The notes: a model not told the origin generated them from the sequence alone. 64,000 nucleotides of DNA from Prevotellaceae bacterium UBA2738 (GCA_002353585.1 DEJW01000035.1:1-64000), one strand, 5' to 3'. Shown: positions 1 through 8,830, numbered from the stretch's first letter. Translations and numbers: made by a program.

Positions 1-243
1 CGCGACATCGTAGTGCAGTGGTTTGAAGAAGGACCTAACGGCAGGTACGAACAGCAGACCGTAGTATCAATCAACAAGAGGCTCAACCCAGTGCTACTGG
101 AGTCAGCCGTCAAGAACAGAGAGAGGATAACAATGTCCATCTACTTTGGCTACAGGGAATATGACGGCACAGGTGGCAAGGCATACTTTGCCCAGACAAA
201 GGGCTACCTGCCTGAGGCATACGAGTTGAAGGATGTAAAGTAG
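1..243 (+). CDS. Partial small protein, possible DUF3127-like OB-fold (C-terminal end)
   Basis: The reading frame is open from the first base, so the true start lies before the window; a GTG at 13 is only an internal candidate. The visible 80 residues contain the pattern RDIVVQ, YEQQTV and FGYREY-(5 residues)-GKAYF, which resembles the short beta-strand-rich DUF3127 family, thought to adopt an OB fold for single-stranded DNA. That resemblance is by eye and weak. The gene ends 13 bases before the next one and is probably in its operon, which suggests a phage or mobile-element setting. The alternative is a simple hypothetical protein. Confidence 0.55.
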   Translation, partial: RDIVVQWFEEGPNGRYEQQTVVSINKRLNPVLLESAVKNRERITMSIYFGYREYDGTGGKAYFAQTKGYLPEAYELKDVK

Positions 244-256
244 GGAGGGTAAGACT

Positions 257-742
257 ATGGCACAGAGATTTGATAAGTCATTGGCATACAAAAACATGAA
301 TCCCCTGAACATAAGGTATGACAGGAAGACTAACTGGTTTGGCAGTAAGTTGAAGGGTCACGGAGGTTTCGTAGTGTTCGCAGCATTCAGTTTCGGCTAC
401 AGGGCAGCTGTGATGATACTGAGGTCATATCGCAAGCGAGGCATCAAGACTATGGGCGCTATCATCGAGACATGGGCACCACGCTCGGAAAACAACACTG
501 TGGAGTACATCAAGGCTGTAAGGCAGTTTATGGGTACAAGGCAGAGTGAGCCTTTCTCTGTGGACTATGACACTGAGATAGACCTCAAAAACAGAGACCT
601 CGTAGTGCAACTGCTATTGGCTATGACAAGAGTGGAGATGGGCGCGAATGCCGCTCAGGTGCACTCTATGCGAACCTACGCAGAGCTGGGCTATGACCTG
701 GCGGTGAGCTCCCCAAAGTTCTTTGGGGAAAGTAAAAATTAA
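257..742 (+). CDS. Phage P5-type structural protein / predicted lytic protein
   Basis: This 161-residue protein carries NPLNIRYDRKTNW near residue 15, then GGFVVFAAFSFGYRAA, and ETWAPRSENNTVEYIKAV near residues 70-90. This order (NPGNIR, F..F....G.RA, I..WAP..ENNT..YI) is typical of a widespread family usually annotated as phage structural protein P5, found in phages and in Bacteroidales mobile elements. The role, possibly local opening of peptidoglycan, is known only by family analogy. ATG start with AGGGAGGGTAAGAC just upstream. It follows the partial gene by 13 bases and is followed by a hairpin terminator, so it is the last gene of the element's operon. Confidence 0.75.
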   Translation: MAQRFDKSLAYKNMNPLNIRYDRKTNWFGSKLKGHGGFVVFAAFSFGYRAAVMILRSYRKRGIKTMGAIIETWAPRSENNTVEYIKAVRQFMGTRQSEPFSVDYDTEIDLKNRDLVVQLLLAMTRVEMGANAAQVHSMRTYAELGYDLAVSSPKFFGESKN

Positions 743-768
743 AAATTAAAAGACTACTAAGTCAACAA

Positions 769-803
769 GAGTGCGCTGGGCTATGAAGCTTGGCGCACTT
801 TTT
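769..803 (+). terminator. Rho-independent terminator after the P5-like gene
   Basis: AGTGCGC pairs with GCGCACT across a loop of about 16 bases and is followed by a run of T. It closes the element operon that ends at 742. Confidence 0.65.
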
Positions 804-836
804 TTGTAAGAAAAATAGGTTAATGGTCGATGACGA

Positions 837-865
837 GCCCTTAGCGCTATAGAAAACCGTGAAAT
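837..865 (+). repeat. Direct repeat, copy 1
   Basis: Begins GCCCTTAGCGCT and ends GAAAACCGTGAAAT. It matches the copy at 1127-1155 except for two bases in the middle (ATA against GTG). Confidence 0.7.
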
Positions 866-1073
866 CCTCGCGATTTTGTGTGTGAGTAGTGCTAACTTGA
901 TACGATATTTTGCGTTTTATTTTGCGATTCGGAATTATATTAGTATCTCTGCACTGAGTAAAATTACTCACCCCACTGAGTAAAATTTTCGACTATATAT
1001 AAACGGGCTGAATATCAGGTAATTACAAATAGGCTTAAAGAGCCGAGAAAGTTCATTTAGGTTGTTTTAATAG

Positions 1074-1115
1074 GTAAAAGCATTACTTTTAGCGCTAAAA
1101 GCATTGCTTTTACAA
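1074..1115. repeat. 21-bp palindromic unit, two copies forming a 40-bp palindrome
   Basis: Two 21-bp units (starting GTAAAAGCATTACTTTTAGC and CTAAAAGCATTGCTTTTAC) sit head to tail. Together 1074-1113 is a palindrome with 18 of 20 positions matching, centred on AGCGCT. The same kind of unit is arrayed at 34053 and 54005. Confidence 0.7.
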
Positions 1116-1126
1116 ACGGAGGCAAT

Positions 1127-1155
1127 GCCCTTAGCGCTGTGGAAAACCGTGAAAT
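1127..1155 (+). repeat. Direct repeat, copy 2
   Basis: Second copy of the 29-bp repeat found at 837-865, lying 34 bases before the stop codon of the minus-strand amidohydrolase. Confidence 0.7.
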
Positions 1156-1188
1156 GTTAAAATCCCCGCTTTTTATTTTATGAGAGGA

Positions 1189-2199
1189 TTAGCTTAAAAT
1201 GTACTTTTCAGCATTCAGGTGGAAGAATTTTTCCTTTTCTTCTTCCGTTAAGTCGAGAGTTTTCACGAATTTCATCATGTTTGACAGGCATTCGTAAGGA
1301 TAGTCAGAGGCGAAGATGATGCTGTCGATGCCAAACGCTTTCTTGGTGCACTCAAAGGTGTTTTTAGACATGATGCCGCTGGTGGTCATGACTACGTTCT
1401 TGTTCTCGAAATAGTATGCCACAGTGTGCTTCATCTTCACCTCGTCGTCCTTAATCCATGCGAAGCGGTTGTCCACCCTGTCGATGATGAATGGGAAGTA
1501 CTCGCCGCAATGACCGAGAATCATTCTCAGCTTAGGGAACTTGTCGAAGGTGCCGTTCAGAATCAGTCTCAGCGATGTCTTCATGGCATCCAGTCCGAAT
1601 CCCAGACCAGGTGAAGAATACACATAGCCCATGTCCTTCATATCCTTGTCGTCAGAAGCCTGAGGATGCACATATACGGCGCAGCCCAGCTCTTCAGCCT
1701 TAGCCAGCAGCGGAAGGTATTTCTCTTCATACAGGTGCTCGTGCATGTAGTTGGAGTGTGTGTGCCAGTATTTGAATCCCAGTTCCTTGACGCAACGCTC
1801 CAGCTCCTTTATAGCCTCGTCCACATATGGTGTAGGCAAAGCGGCAGCACCCATGAAGCGGCCAGGGAATTTCTTGATAAGTTCAGCCACGGCATCGTTA
1901 GATTTCTTGGCGAAATACACACTCTCCTTTTCAGGCAGCTCCTCCAGTGCAGGCGAAGTTGACATCACAGCAACGTCGATGCCGTTACGGTCCATCTCAG
2001 CCACTCTCTCCGCGCCGAAATTCGTCAGCTCGTCTATAATAGGATAAGTGTTAGTCACACCACTGATATGGCCATAGACCTTATCTCTCACTTCCAGAAC
2101 TTTCGTCTCTGGATAATACCTCGGTGCCTTATCTCTTGTAGCGAGATAGTCCATCAACTCAGGTAAATAATAATGAAATTCGCAATCAATAATTTTCAT
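1189..2199 (-). CDS. Amidohydrolase-2 (ACMSD-like) family metal hydrolase
   Basis: The 336-residue length fits the amidohydrolase-2 branch of the metal-dependent hydrolases, which includes aminocarboxymuconate-semialdehyde decarboxylase and resorcylate decarboxylase. Visible family marks are DCEFH at residues 5-9 in the position of the first-strand metal ligands, YVHPQ (His178) on a central strand, ILGHCGE (His230) and FASDYPYE (Asp299), the usual late acidic ligand. The first motif differs from the common DxHxH because Glu7 replaces the first His. The substrate cannot be told; family members decarboxylate or hydrolyse small organic acids. It stands alone, 47 bases downstream of the lipoprotein operon on the same strand, and may be a distal member of it. 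Confidence 0.8.
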   Translation of the reverse strand: MKIIDCEFHYYLPELMDYLATRDKAPRYYPETKVLEVRDKVYGHISGVTNTYPIIDELTNFGAERVAEMDRNGIDVAVMSTSPALEELPEKESVYFAKKSNDAVAELIKKFPGRFMGAAALPTPYVDEAIKELERCVKELGFKYWHTHSNYMHEHLYEEKYLPLLAKAEELGCAVYVHPQASDDKDMKDMGYVYSSPGLGFGLDAMKTSLRLILNGTFDKFPKLRMILGHCGEYFPFIIDRVDNRFAWIKDDEVKMKHTVAYYFENKNVVMTTSGIMSKNTFECTKKAFGIDSIIFASDYPYECLSNMMKFVKTLDLTEEEKEKFFHLNAEKYILS

Positions 2200-2246
2200 G
2201 TTGTAATAAAGATTTATAGTTTTATATTAAATAAGGATAGTATATC

Positions 2247-4349
2247 TTATTTTGCCTTGATTGTTATTTTATAGGTTTGGTGCTTCACTTTGCTATCAGT
2301 ATCCTGATTCACCTTGTGGTCGGTATTATACCATTTGATAGTGTATTCTGAGATTTTATATGTCATGGCATACTCTTTGAGTGTCTGGAGGACATCGGGG
2401 TCAGTAATCAGATTCTTGGCGCAGTTGAAGATATATGCAATGGTGTTCTCGCTTTCTTCGGTCTGGTCAGCCAGTTCCAGATGGGGCTGGTAGAGGTCAG
2501 GGAACTGGTTCTGCAGTGCTGCTGTCAGTTTTGGTTTTACCTCATTGTAACCCTCTTCTGCTATCTCGGGGAAGGTAACATCCATAGTCCACACCTGCTT
2601 GGCACGGTTAGGTACTGCGAGGGTGTAGCGGATTTTTGCGTCGTCATCATTCTCCGCTGTTGATGCTGTCAGTTTCTCCTTATCATCTTTAGGGACATAG
2701 AGTGATGCCATTTCGCTCTTGTGGAACACATCTATGGTGTAAGCACCTGAAGGGTTATTGACTGAGTAGCACACCTGGTTGTCGATGTCAACATCGTTGG
2801 TCAGCGCATCAGGTGCCAATGGGTGTTCATCGTCGTCGCCAGCCATCATATCAGTACCGCAGCTGTACTGCCACTTTGCTGTGGTGCCGTCAGTGTTCTT
2901 TACGCACTTCAGTTCTTTGGCGTTGGATGTGGTGGTCAAGGTGAATGATGTGCCATCGGTCCATCCGTGTGAGTAATTGAAGCTGCCTGTGACAGCTGAA
3001 TTCTTACCTAGCATACCGCCAATGGAGAAACCAATAGTGTTGGTCTCGGAGTGTGTCTCACCTACGGCAACTGAGCGGCTTACGTTGTTGTTGTCGGTAT
3101 CAGGAATGGCATCCTCCAGTTTAATGTCTCCGTTACCCTTCATGTTGATGCTGAAATCGCCGTTATTAAACCATGCGCCATAGAAGTCGACATCCCACTC
3201 GTTTTCCTTGTAAGGACCTAAATAGAGAGTTTCTGCATGATACTCGGGACCAGGTGAAACGGGAACATACGTATAGTTATCCTTCTTACCACCCACTGAT
3301 GCAGTTATCTTCTGCTCTATGCAGTAGTAGTCTTTATTATTGTTCATATTGTGAACACCCCATACGCGAACTATTTCCTTGAAGCCGTTATCCTTGGTAG
3401 CAGGACGTACAGGGTAGCAGTCATAGTCCATTGTAGGTACTTGTGCGACGAGGGCTGTCTGATAGGTGTGTTCTTCGCTGGCACTCATCAGTTCGTTGAT
3501 GGCATCGTTGCCATCAGCCTTTGAGATGAGTCTGCTCTTGGCGTTTGGTACCTTGCCAGAGTTCTTCTCGTTTATCCACTCAGCTGCGCCATCTGCAAGG
3601 TAGCCGCTGTAGCGCAGGTTATACTCCTGAGTGATGGTATGGCTCTGGGTGGTCTTGGTTCCGTCTTTCTTCGTTGTGGTAGTTGAGATGGTCTTGGTGC
3701 CATAGGGCGCACACTGGTAATAGCCCTTGCGCGAGAATATTACCATCTCGGCTACAGGGGCATTATCTTCGTTGCTGGTAGTGGACATCGCCTCGATGTT
3801 GGCTATGCGAGTGCTCATCTGTGCTGCATCGGCGTTTATGGAGTTGCTTGACGACTGGTCGTCAGACTCTTCAATTTCAAACTTGACGCCACTGTCGTCG
3901 TCATCATCAATGAGTATGTCATATGAAGCCTTGGCAAACTGTGTTGACAATCTCTCCATCATGTCCACCATATGGGCATCACGGGGCTTCTCCACTGCTA
4001 TGTAGCCACCTTTAAGATATATCTTGGCAGCCTCAAACCACTCAGTAATTGGACGACTTTTGATGTCCTCACCCTTGATGAGCACCATCTTGGTGTCAGC
4101 CTGTATGGAGGTGGTGGTCTTAGAGAGACGGCGCTGAAGGGCTGCTCCCATCGACTTGTCGTCAAAGTTGCTGATGACTGCTGTTGGTATATCAGATGTA
4201 ACCTTTACATCCATACGGTCATAGTAGGGATTGAAGGGAGTATAACCGCTCGAGTTGCTCAAATCGTCGTCAGAACATGACGAGAGTATGGCTGTTGAAC
4301 TGCAGCTTAGCATGACTGCGAGTGTCCATATTGTTATTCGTTTGTTCAT
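2247..4349 (-). CDS. Large surface lipoprotein, possible leukocidin-type pore former
   Basis: A 700-residue protein with a lipoprotein signal ending LSSC, followed by SDDD; acidic residues right after the lipid cysteine mark surface-exposed lipoproteins in Bacteroidetes. Residues about 60-330 have no fold I recognise. Residues about 330-480 have alternating beta strands with Ser/Thr/Gly-rich stretches (SVAVGETHSETNTIGFSIGG, then FNYSHGWTDGTSFTLTTTS) and a closing AKWQYSCG. This resembles the stem and rim layout of leukocidin or cholerae-cytolysin toxins, but it is a pattern impression, not a search result. The C-terminal 200 residues look like a separate alpha/beta domain. It is 21 bases downstream of the fimbrillin-like lipoprotein and surely co-transcribed. 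Confidence 0.75.
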   Translation of the reverse strand: MNKRITIWTLAVMLSCSSTAILSSCSDDDLSNSSGYTPFNPYYDRMDVKVTSDIPTAVISNFDDKSMGAALQRRLSKTTTSIQADTKMVLIKGEDIKSRPITEWFEAAKIYLKGGYIAVEKPRDAHMVDMMERLSTQFAKASYDILIDDDDDSGVKFEIEESDDQSSSNSINADAAQMSTRIANIEAMSTTSNEDNAPVAEMVIFSRKGYYQCAPYGTKTISTTTTKKDGTKTTQSHTITQEYNLRYSGYLADGAAEWINEKNSGKVPNAKSRLISKADGNDAINELMSASEEHTYQTALVAQVPTMDYDCYPVRPATKDNGFKEIVRVWGVHNMNNNKDYYCIEQKITASVGGKKDNYTYVPVSPGPEYHAETLYLGPYKENEWDVDFYGAWFNNGDFSINMKGNGDIKLEDAIPDTDNNNVSRSVAVGETHSETNTIGFSIGGMLGKNSAVTGSFNYSHGWTDGTSFTLTTTSNAKELKCVKNTDGTTAKWQYSCGTDMMAGDDDEHPLAPDALTNDVDIDNQVCYSVNNPSGAYTIDVFHKSEMASLYVPKDDKEKLTASTAENDDDAKIRYTLAVPNRAKQVWTMDVTFPEIAEEGYNEVKPKLTAALQNQFPDLYQPHLELADQTEESENTIAYIFNCAKNLITDPDVLQTLKEYAMTYKISEYTIKWYNTDHKVNQDTDSKVKHQTYKITIKAK

Positions 4350-4370
4350 ATAGGTTTTGATTTTTAAGGG

Positions 4371-5759
4371 TTAGAATACAATGATAGGGCGAACCTTGTA
4401 GGTGCTTCCTGTTGACGTTTTGGAAACAATGGTGGTGCTTGCATCACTATCACTATAGAAGATTATTCCCTTGCCCTGATACTCGTCTTGCTCGGTGCTT
4501 GTCCAATAGAAGTAGCCTGACTCGAAAGGAGTGCCACCAGCGTTGGTCATCACGTTGTTGCAGCCATTAAAACTGCGACCAGCAAAATCGAAGAACTTAT
4601 TCCACTGGTCCTCAGTGGGCAGTATCCATCCAACGCTACATTTTGGTGCAGCTGGAGTATGACTGGTGGCTGCTGTAGGAGCTGTGTCGAAGGTAGGATT
4701 ATTCACAGTGCAATCAGTGAGCGACATTGCCAGTCCGTGTCTGTACTGCATACGTGATTCGCCACCGTCTTTTCCCACATAGAATACCACGGCAATAGGA
4801 GTCTTGCTGGCTGCAGCTGCCTCGTCCTTTGTGCACACCGTGCCATCGGAGCATAACAGTTTGCCCTTGTCTTCTTCAGTCACCCTTGCGCAAGGGTTTT
4901 CAATCATCGTCAGTGGTGTATGGTAATACTTGCCCTTCTCGTATTTGTAGTTTTCGCCGTAATAGGTGTAGGCTGAATTCTCGGTAATGGCGGTAACAGC
5001 CATGTGGTCGCCCTTAAAGTCAGCCAGAACCACATGGATATCGCTCATAGGGGTAGGGGTATCGACAATGAGCTGATTGCCAGTCTCGTGGTTGTCGAGG
5101 TCGGGAATGGTTCTCTTAAGCAGCATCTCGTCGGCGTCAATTATCAGTCTGGTGGCGTTAATAGGTTTGTCATCCTTATCCTTCAGTGAGAACTTCACTA
5201 TAGCCTGCTGATTGAGGAAGTGACCTTCCACGTCGTTGATGCCTTGTCCTTTTTCTACATTGAGTTTAATCACTGCATTAGAGAAATCGTAGTTGCTCTC
5301 TATAGACTTGTCTGCATTGTCTTTAGACAGTAGTACACCATTCTGCCCTGTATAGTCAACGGGTTCTATGCCAGGATGAACCAACAAGAAGAAGTGTGGG
5401 TCAGAATAGAATGTCCAAAAATCAATCTCTCCTGACAGCGTGGTTGACTTACCATCGCTATCAGCGGTTACCTGACCGCATTTGTAATAATCGATATCAT
5501 ACGGATTATAATACACTAACACGACATCGCCTTTCTTCCACGTGGAAATGATAGACTTGCCGTCCTCAGAAGGGGCGAGGGCACGGCTCTTGACATCAAC
5601 ATCGTCGCCTCCACCCTTATGAGCCGTTACTCTCAGGTTCAAGTGGACATGCTCTCTGGGTTTAGCATCATCGTCATGGGAACATCCCGTCATAACTGCA
5701 CCATACAACACCATCAGTATGGTGACAGCGAAACTCATTAGATTTTTCATGTACTTCAT
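4371..5759 (-). CDS. Fimbrillin-like lipoprotein with C-terminal Fib_succ_major-type domain
   Basis: A 462-residue protein with a lipoprotein signal (membrane stretch then TGCSHDDD, acidic after the Cys, suggesting surface export). Residues about 30-280 show fimbrillin-like features, including a STWKKGDVVLVYY element. Residues about 345-462 match the pattern of the Fibrobacter-succinogenes-major/DUF1566-like domain: RHGLAMSL, GWILPTEDQWNKFF, YFYWTSTEQ, YKVRPIIVF at the end. Fimbrillin-like proteins form or cap surface fibres. It is the middle gene of a unit with a 53-residue peptide 20 bases upstream and the large lipoprotein downstream. Confidence 0.75.
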   Translation of the reverse strand: MKYMKNLMSFAVTILMVLYGAVMTGCSHDDDAKPREHVHLNLRVTAHKGGGDDVDVKSRALAPSEDGKSIISTWKKGDVVLVYYNPYDIDYYKCGQVTADSDGKSTTLSGEIDFWTFYSDPHFFLLVHPGIEPVDYTGQNGVLLSKDNADKSIESNYDFSNAVIKLNVEKGQGINDVEGHFLNQQAIVKFSLKDKDDKPINATRLIIDADEMLLKRTIPDLDNHETGNQLIVDTPTPMSDIHVVLADFKGDHMAVTAITENSAYTYYGENYKYEKGKYYHTPLTMIENPCARVTEEDKGKLLCSDGTVCTKDEAAAASKTPIAVVFYVGKDGGESRMQYRHGLAMSLTDCTVNNPTFDTAPTAATSHTPAAPKCSVGWILPTEDQWNKFFDFAGRSFNGCNNVMTNAGGTPFESGYFYWTSTEQDEYQGKGIIFYSDSDASTTIVSKTSTGSTYKVRPIIVF

Positions 5760-5779
5760 AATCGTATCTCTTATTGGGG

Positions 5780-5941
5780 TTATTCTTGTTCCATCTCTGT
5801 GCTTTCTGACATAGAGACGGACACACTTTGCTGCCCTGTGCCTCCAGGTCCATAGGGATCTATGGAATTGTTTAACAAATGCACACAGTCTATCTTCACC
5901 ACTTTCGCTATGGGCTTATTGTAGAAACTTTTTGTTTTCAT
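5780..5941 (-). CDS. 53-residue peptide heading the surface lipoprotein operon
   Basis: A complete frame of 53 codons from ATG at 5939-5941 to TAA at 5780-5782. The peptide begins MKTKSFYNKPIAKVVKIDC and contains SIDPYGPGGTGQQ. Short Bacteroidales proteins of the form MK...Y.KP...V..., with a glycine-rich centre, commonly sit in front of lipoprotein genes; their function is unknown to me. It has no signal peptide or membrane segment. The 20-base gap to the next gene and the shared strand imply one transcript. It could be a secreted or modified peptide, or an assembly partner of the fimbrillin-like protein. Confidence 0.6.
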   Translation of the reverse strand: MKTKSFYNKPIAKVVKIDCVHLLNNSIDPYGPGGTGQQSVSVSMSESTEMEQE

Positions 5942-5974
5942 AATTTGAACTATTGAATTATATACTGTTGAACC

Positions 5975-5992
5975 AAGCCTGGGGGAAGGCTT
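5975..5992. terminator. Hairpin directly after aspA
   Basis: AAGCCT and AGGCTT pair around a short G-rich loop immediately beyond the aspA stop codon. The T run is on the plus strand, so as an aspA terminator it is only moderate; it may separate aspA from the lipoprotein operon. Confidence 0.4.
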
Positions 5993-7399
5993 TTACAATT
6001 TATGCGACACGAGCATATTCTCTGGATTGAGTGCCTCGTCGAGTTTCTCTTGGGTCATGATGCCCTGCTCGAGCACTATGTCATAGACGGAGCGGTTGGT
6101 CTCGAGGGCTTCCTTGGCTATCTTGGTCGAGGTCTTGTAGCCTATGTAAGGGTTCAAGGCTGTGACGATGCCGATGGAGTGCTTGACCATCTCGAGGTTG
6201 CGTTCCTTATTGACCGTGATGCCGAGTACGCACTCCTGGGTGAGGGTTTCGATGGCTTTCTTGAGCCAGATGAGACTCTCGAAGAGCGACTCGGTGATGA
6301 TAGGCTCCATGACGTTGAGCTGAAGCTGTCCTGCCTCGGCTGCGAAGGAGATGGTGGTATCGTTGCCGATGACCTTGAAGCATACTTGGTTGACCACCTC
6401 AGGGATGACTGGATTGACCTTGCCAGGCATGATGGATGAGCCAGGTGCCTTAGGCGGGAGGTTAATCTCGTTGAGTCCGCAACGTGGACCAGAAGCCATG
6501 AGGCGCAGGTCGTTACATATCTTGGAGAGTTTCACTGCCAGGCGCTTGAGGGCTGATGAATAGCTGACGTATGCACCAGTGTCAGGGGTTGCCTCCACAA
6601 GGTCAGAGGCTGAGACGAATGCCTCGCCAGTGAGTTTGGAGAGGTTGGCAGCACAGAGTTTGGCGAAGCCAGGCACGGCATTCAGTCCTGTGCCGATGGC
6701 AGTGCCACCCATGTTGATTTCGAGCATCAGTTTGACGTTGCGATCAAGGTTGGCTATCTCCTCCTCCAGATTGTTGGCATAGGCATTAAACTCCTGTCCG
6801 CTGGTCATAGGCACAGCATCCTGCAGCTGGGTGCGACCCATCTTGATGCAGTCCTTGAACTCGTCGCCCTTATAGCGGAAGGCACTGATGAGGCCTGTGA
6901 GGGCACCGATGAGTTTCTTGTTGTAGCGGATAACGGCAAGACGGATGGTGGTAGGATAGACATCGTTGGTGGACTGTCCGCAGTTGCAGTGGTCGTTAGG
7001 CAGACAGTACTGGTAGTCGCCCTTCTCGTGGCCCATAATCTCGAGGGCACGGTTGGCTATCACCTCGTTGGCATTCATATTGACAGAGGTGCCTGCTCCG
7101 CCCTGCACCATGTCGATGGGGAAGTGCTCGTACCACTTGCCGTCGATTATCTCTTTGCAGGCAGCTGCTATGGCATCGGCTATCTCGCCGTCGATAGCGC
7201 CGAGAGTGCGGTTGGTCTCCACGGCAGCCAGTTTCACGTAGGCTATGGACTTGATAAACTCGTGATACATGGACATGGTCTTGCGTGAGATATGGTAGTT
7301 GTTGATACCACGCTGTGTCTGTACGCCATAGAGGGCGTCTGCTGGAACTTTGAGCTCACCTAAGAGGTCAGACTCAATACGGAATTTCTGTTCAGTCAT
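5993..7399 (-). CDS. aspA: Aspartate ammonia-lyase (aspartase)
   Basis: The 468-residue protein catalyses the reversible conversion of aspartate to fumarate and ammonia in the cytoplasm. The superfamily signature GSSIMPGKVNP is at residues 320-330, with GGAGTSVNMNANEV near 100 and GRTQLQDAVPMT near 188. The overall form matches aspartase more closely than class II fumarase, although the two are close relatives. It lies downstream of dcuB on the same strand, which fits anaerobic fumarate respiration: aspartate is imported, deaminated to fumarate, and succinate is exported in exchange. About 100 bases of low-complexity repeat separate the two genes, so tight co-transcription is uncertain. Confidence 0.93.
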   Translation of the reverse strand: MTEQKFRIESDLLGELKVPADALYGVQTQRGINNYHISRKTMSMYHEFIKSIAYVKLAAVETNRTLGAIDGEIADAIAAACKEIIDGKWYEHFPIDMVQGGAGTSVNMNANEVIANRALEIMGHEKGDYQYCLPNDHCNCGQSTNDVYPTTIRLAVIRYNKKLIGALTGLISAFRYKGDEFKDCIKMGRTQLQDAVPMTSGQEFNAYANNLEEEIANLDRNVKLMLEINMGGTAIGTGLNAVPGFAKLCAANLSKLTGEAFVSASDLVEATPDTGAYVSYSSALKRLAVKLSKICNDLRLMASGPRCGLNEINLPPKAPGSSIMPGKVNPVIPEVVNQVCFKVIGNDTTISFAAEAGQLQLNVMEPIITESLFESLIWLKKAIETLTQECVLGITVNKERNLEMVKHSIGIVTALNPYIGYKTSTKIAKEALETNRSVYDIVLEQGIMTQEKLDEALNPENMLVSHKL

Positions 7400-7498
7400 A
7401 GTTATTAAATTGATAATTGATAATTGATAATTGACAATTGATAATTATTCGAGCAAAGCTCGGAGCCTAATTTCTAATTTCTAATTTCTAATTTCTAA
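7400..7498. repeat. Low-complexity TTGATAA / CTAATTT repeats with a copy of the GCTCCGAGC element end
   Basis: Tandem ATTGATAATTGACA-like units, then GAGCAAAGCTCGGAGCC at 7451-7467 (the left end of the dispersed 50-bp element seen at 13061, 47101 and 49441), then four tandem TAATTTC units. Similar junk-like spacers occur elsewhere in the window. Confidence 0.6.
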
Positions 7499-8830
7499 TT
7501 AATACAGCAGCTGAATAATAAGATATCCCACCCCGATGCTGACAAAGGTGGTGATGAAGCCAGCCAGCTGGAAGGAGTGGTTAATCACGTATTTGCCTAT
7601 GCTGGTGGTGCCAGTGCGGTCGAAGCCTATGGCAGCCACTGAGGTAGGGTAGTTAGGCAGGAAGAAGTAGCCATTGACTGCTGGGAATAAAGCCAGCATC
7701 ACCAGCGGGGGAACGCCCAATGACAAGCCTACGGGATAGAGCGTCTTGGCTGTGGCAGCCTGAGAGAAGAGCATGATGCTGAACACGAAGAGCGGCAAGG
7801 CAAAGAGTACGGGATAGGCATTGAGAACATGCTCTACACGACCCATTATCACATCGTGGTTGTTCTCGAAGAAAGTGCTACCCATCCATGCCACGCCGAA
7901 GATGGACACCATGGCGTTCATGCCAGAGGCGAAGACATTGCCACGAGCAGCCTCGCGCACATCAGCCTTGCCCACCAGCAGTATCAGGGCGGCGATGCTC
8001 ATCATGATGACCTCGATGGCTGAGTTCATGCTCATAGGTCTGTTTGCGTTATCATCAAACGGACGGAGTTCGGAGAATATGCCAAGCACTACCACTGCCA
8101 GCACACCCAACAGGAATATTATGACTGCCCACTTAGCCTGAGGACTGACAGCTATCTCGCCAGAAGAAGAGGCATCCTCGTCCTTGATGATACCCTCCTT
8201 GATGCGTCGCTGATACTCAGGGTCCTGCTCCAGAGGTTTGCCCACGTAGTTCTGCACCAGTGAGGCTACCAGTATGGCAATCAAAGAGGCTGGGATGGTG
8301 ACAAGGAGTATATCCTTCATGGTGATGCCCCTGTCGCCTAACAGCTCATGAGAGAGGATGGCAGCCGTAGCCGCTGAGACGGGAGAGCCTGTGCAACCCA
8401 AGGAAGCCGCGATGGTGGCAACGCTGAGAGGGCGCTCAGGGCGCACCTTGTTCTTGCGAGCTATCTCGGCAATGATAGGGAGCAGGGCATAACAGGTGTG
8501 GGCTGTGCCAGCCATGAGACTGAAGAACCAGGTGACGAGCGGAGCAAGGAAGGTGATGTGGTTGGGGTGCTTCTTGAGAAACCTTGCCGCCACATTCACC
8601 ATATAGTCCATGCCGCCAGCTGCCTGCAACGACGCAGAAGCCGTGATGACACTCACGATGATGAGCATCACATCAACAGGTATGGAACCTGGGTCGAGTC
8701 CGAAAATAAACACAAGGATAAAGACACCTACCATGCCATAGATGCCAAGGGCAATGCCGCCAATCCTGGCACCAATAAAAATCATTGCCGCTACAATCAG
8801 GAGCTGTAGCAAAATAACGAGTGTAGTCAT
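7499..8830 (-). CDS. dcuB: Anaerobic C4-dicarboxylate antiporter (Dcu family)
   Basis: A 443-residue inner-membrane protein with 10 or more hydrophobic helices and the Dcu hallmarks AGGMDYMVNVAARFLKKHPNHI near residues 70-90 and SLGCTGSPVSAA near 143. Dcu carriers exchange aspartate, fumarate or malate for succinate under anaerobic conditions. The pairing with aspA is the classic arrangement. DcuA and DcuB are difficult to separate by eye, so the symbol is a best guess. ATG start, with a short AT-rich region upstream. Confidence 0.88.
   Translation of the reverse strand: MTTLVILLQLLIVAAMIFIGARIGGIALGIYGMVGVFILVFIFGLDPGSIPVDVMLIIVSVITASASLQAAGGMDYMVNVAARFLKKHPNHITFLAPLVTWFFSLMAGTAHTCYALLPIIAEIARKNKVRPERPLSVATIAASLGCTGSPVSAATAAILSHELLGDRGITMKDILLVTIPASLIAILVASLVQNYVGKPLEQDPEYQRRIKEGIIKDEDASSSGEIAVSPQAKWAVIIFLLGVLAVVVLGIFSELRPFDDNANRPMSMNSAIEVIMMSIAALILLVGKADVREAARGNVFASGMNAMVSIFGVAWMGSTFFENNHDVIMGRVEHVLNAYPVLFALPLFVFSIMLFSQAATAKTLYPVGLSLGVPPLVMLALFPAVNGYFFLPNYPTSVAAIGFDRTGTTSIGKYVINHSFQLAGFITTFVSIGVGYLIIQLLY

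Larger units (their letters stand above)
743..1188. other. Gene-free spacer with terminator, direct repeats and palindrome
   Basis: No convincing gene is seen. Besides the terminator, the stretch holds two copies of a 29-bp near-identical repeat (837-865 and 1127-1155), a 40-bp near-perfect palindrome (1074-1113), and three copies of the 8-mer TTAGCGCT. It separates the mobile-element operon on the left from chromosomal minus-strand genes on the right, so it may be an element boundary. Confidence 0.5.
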
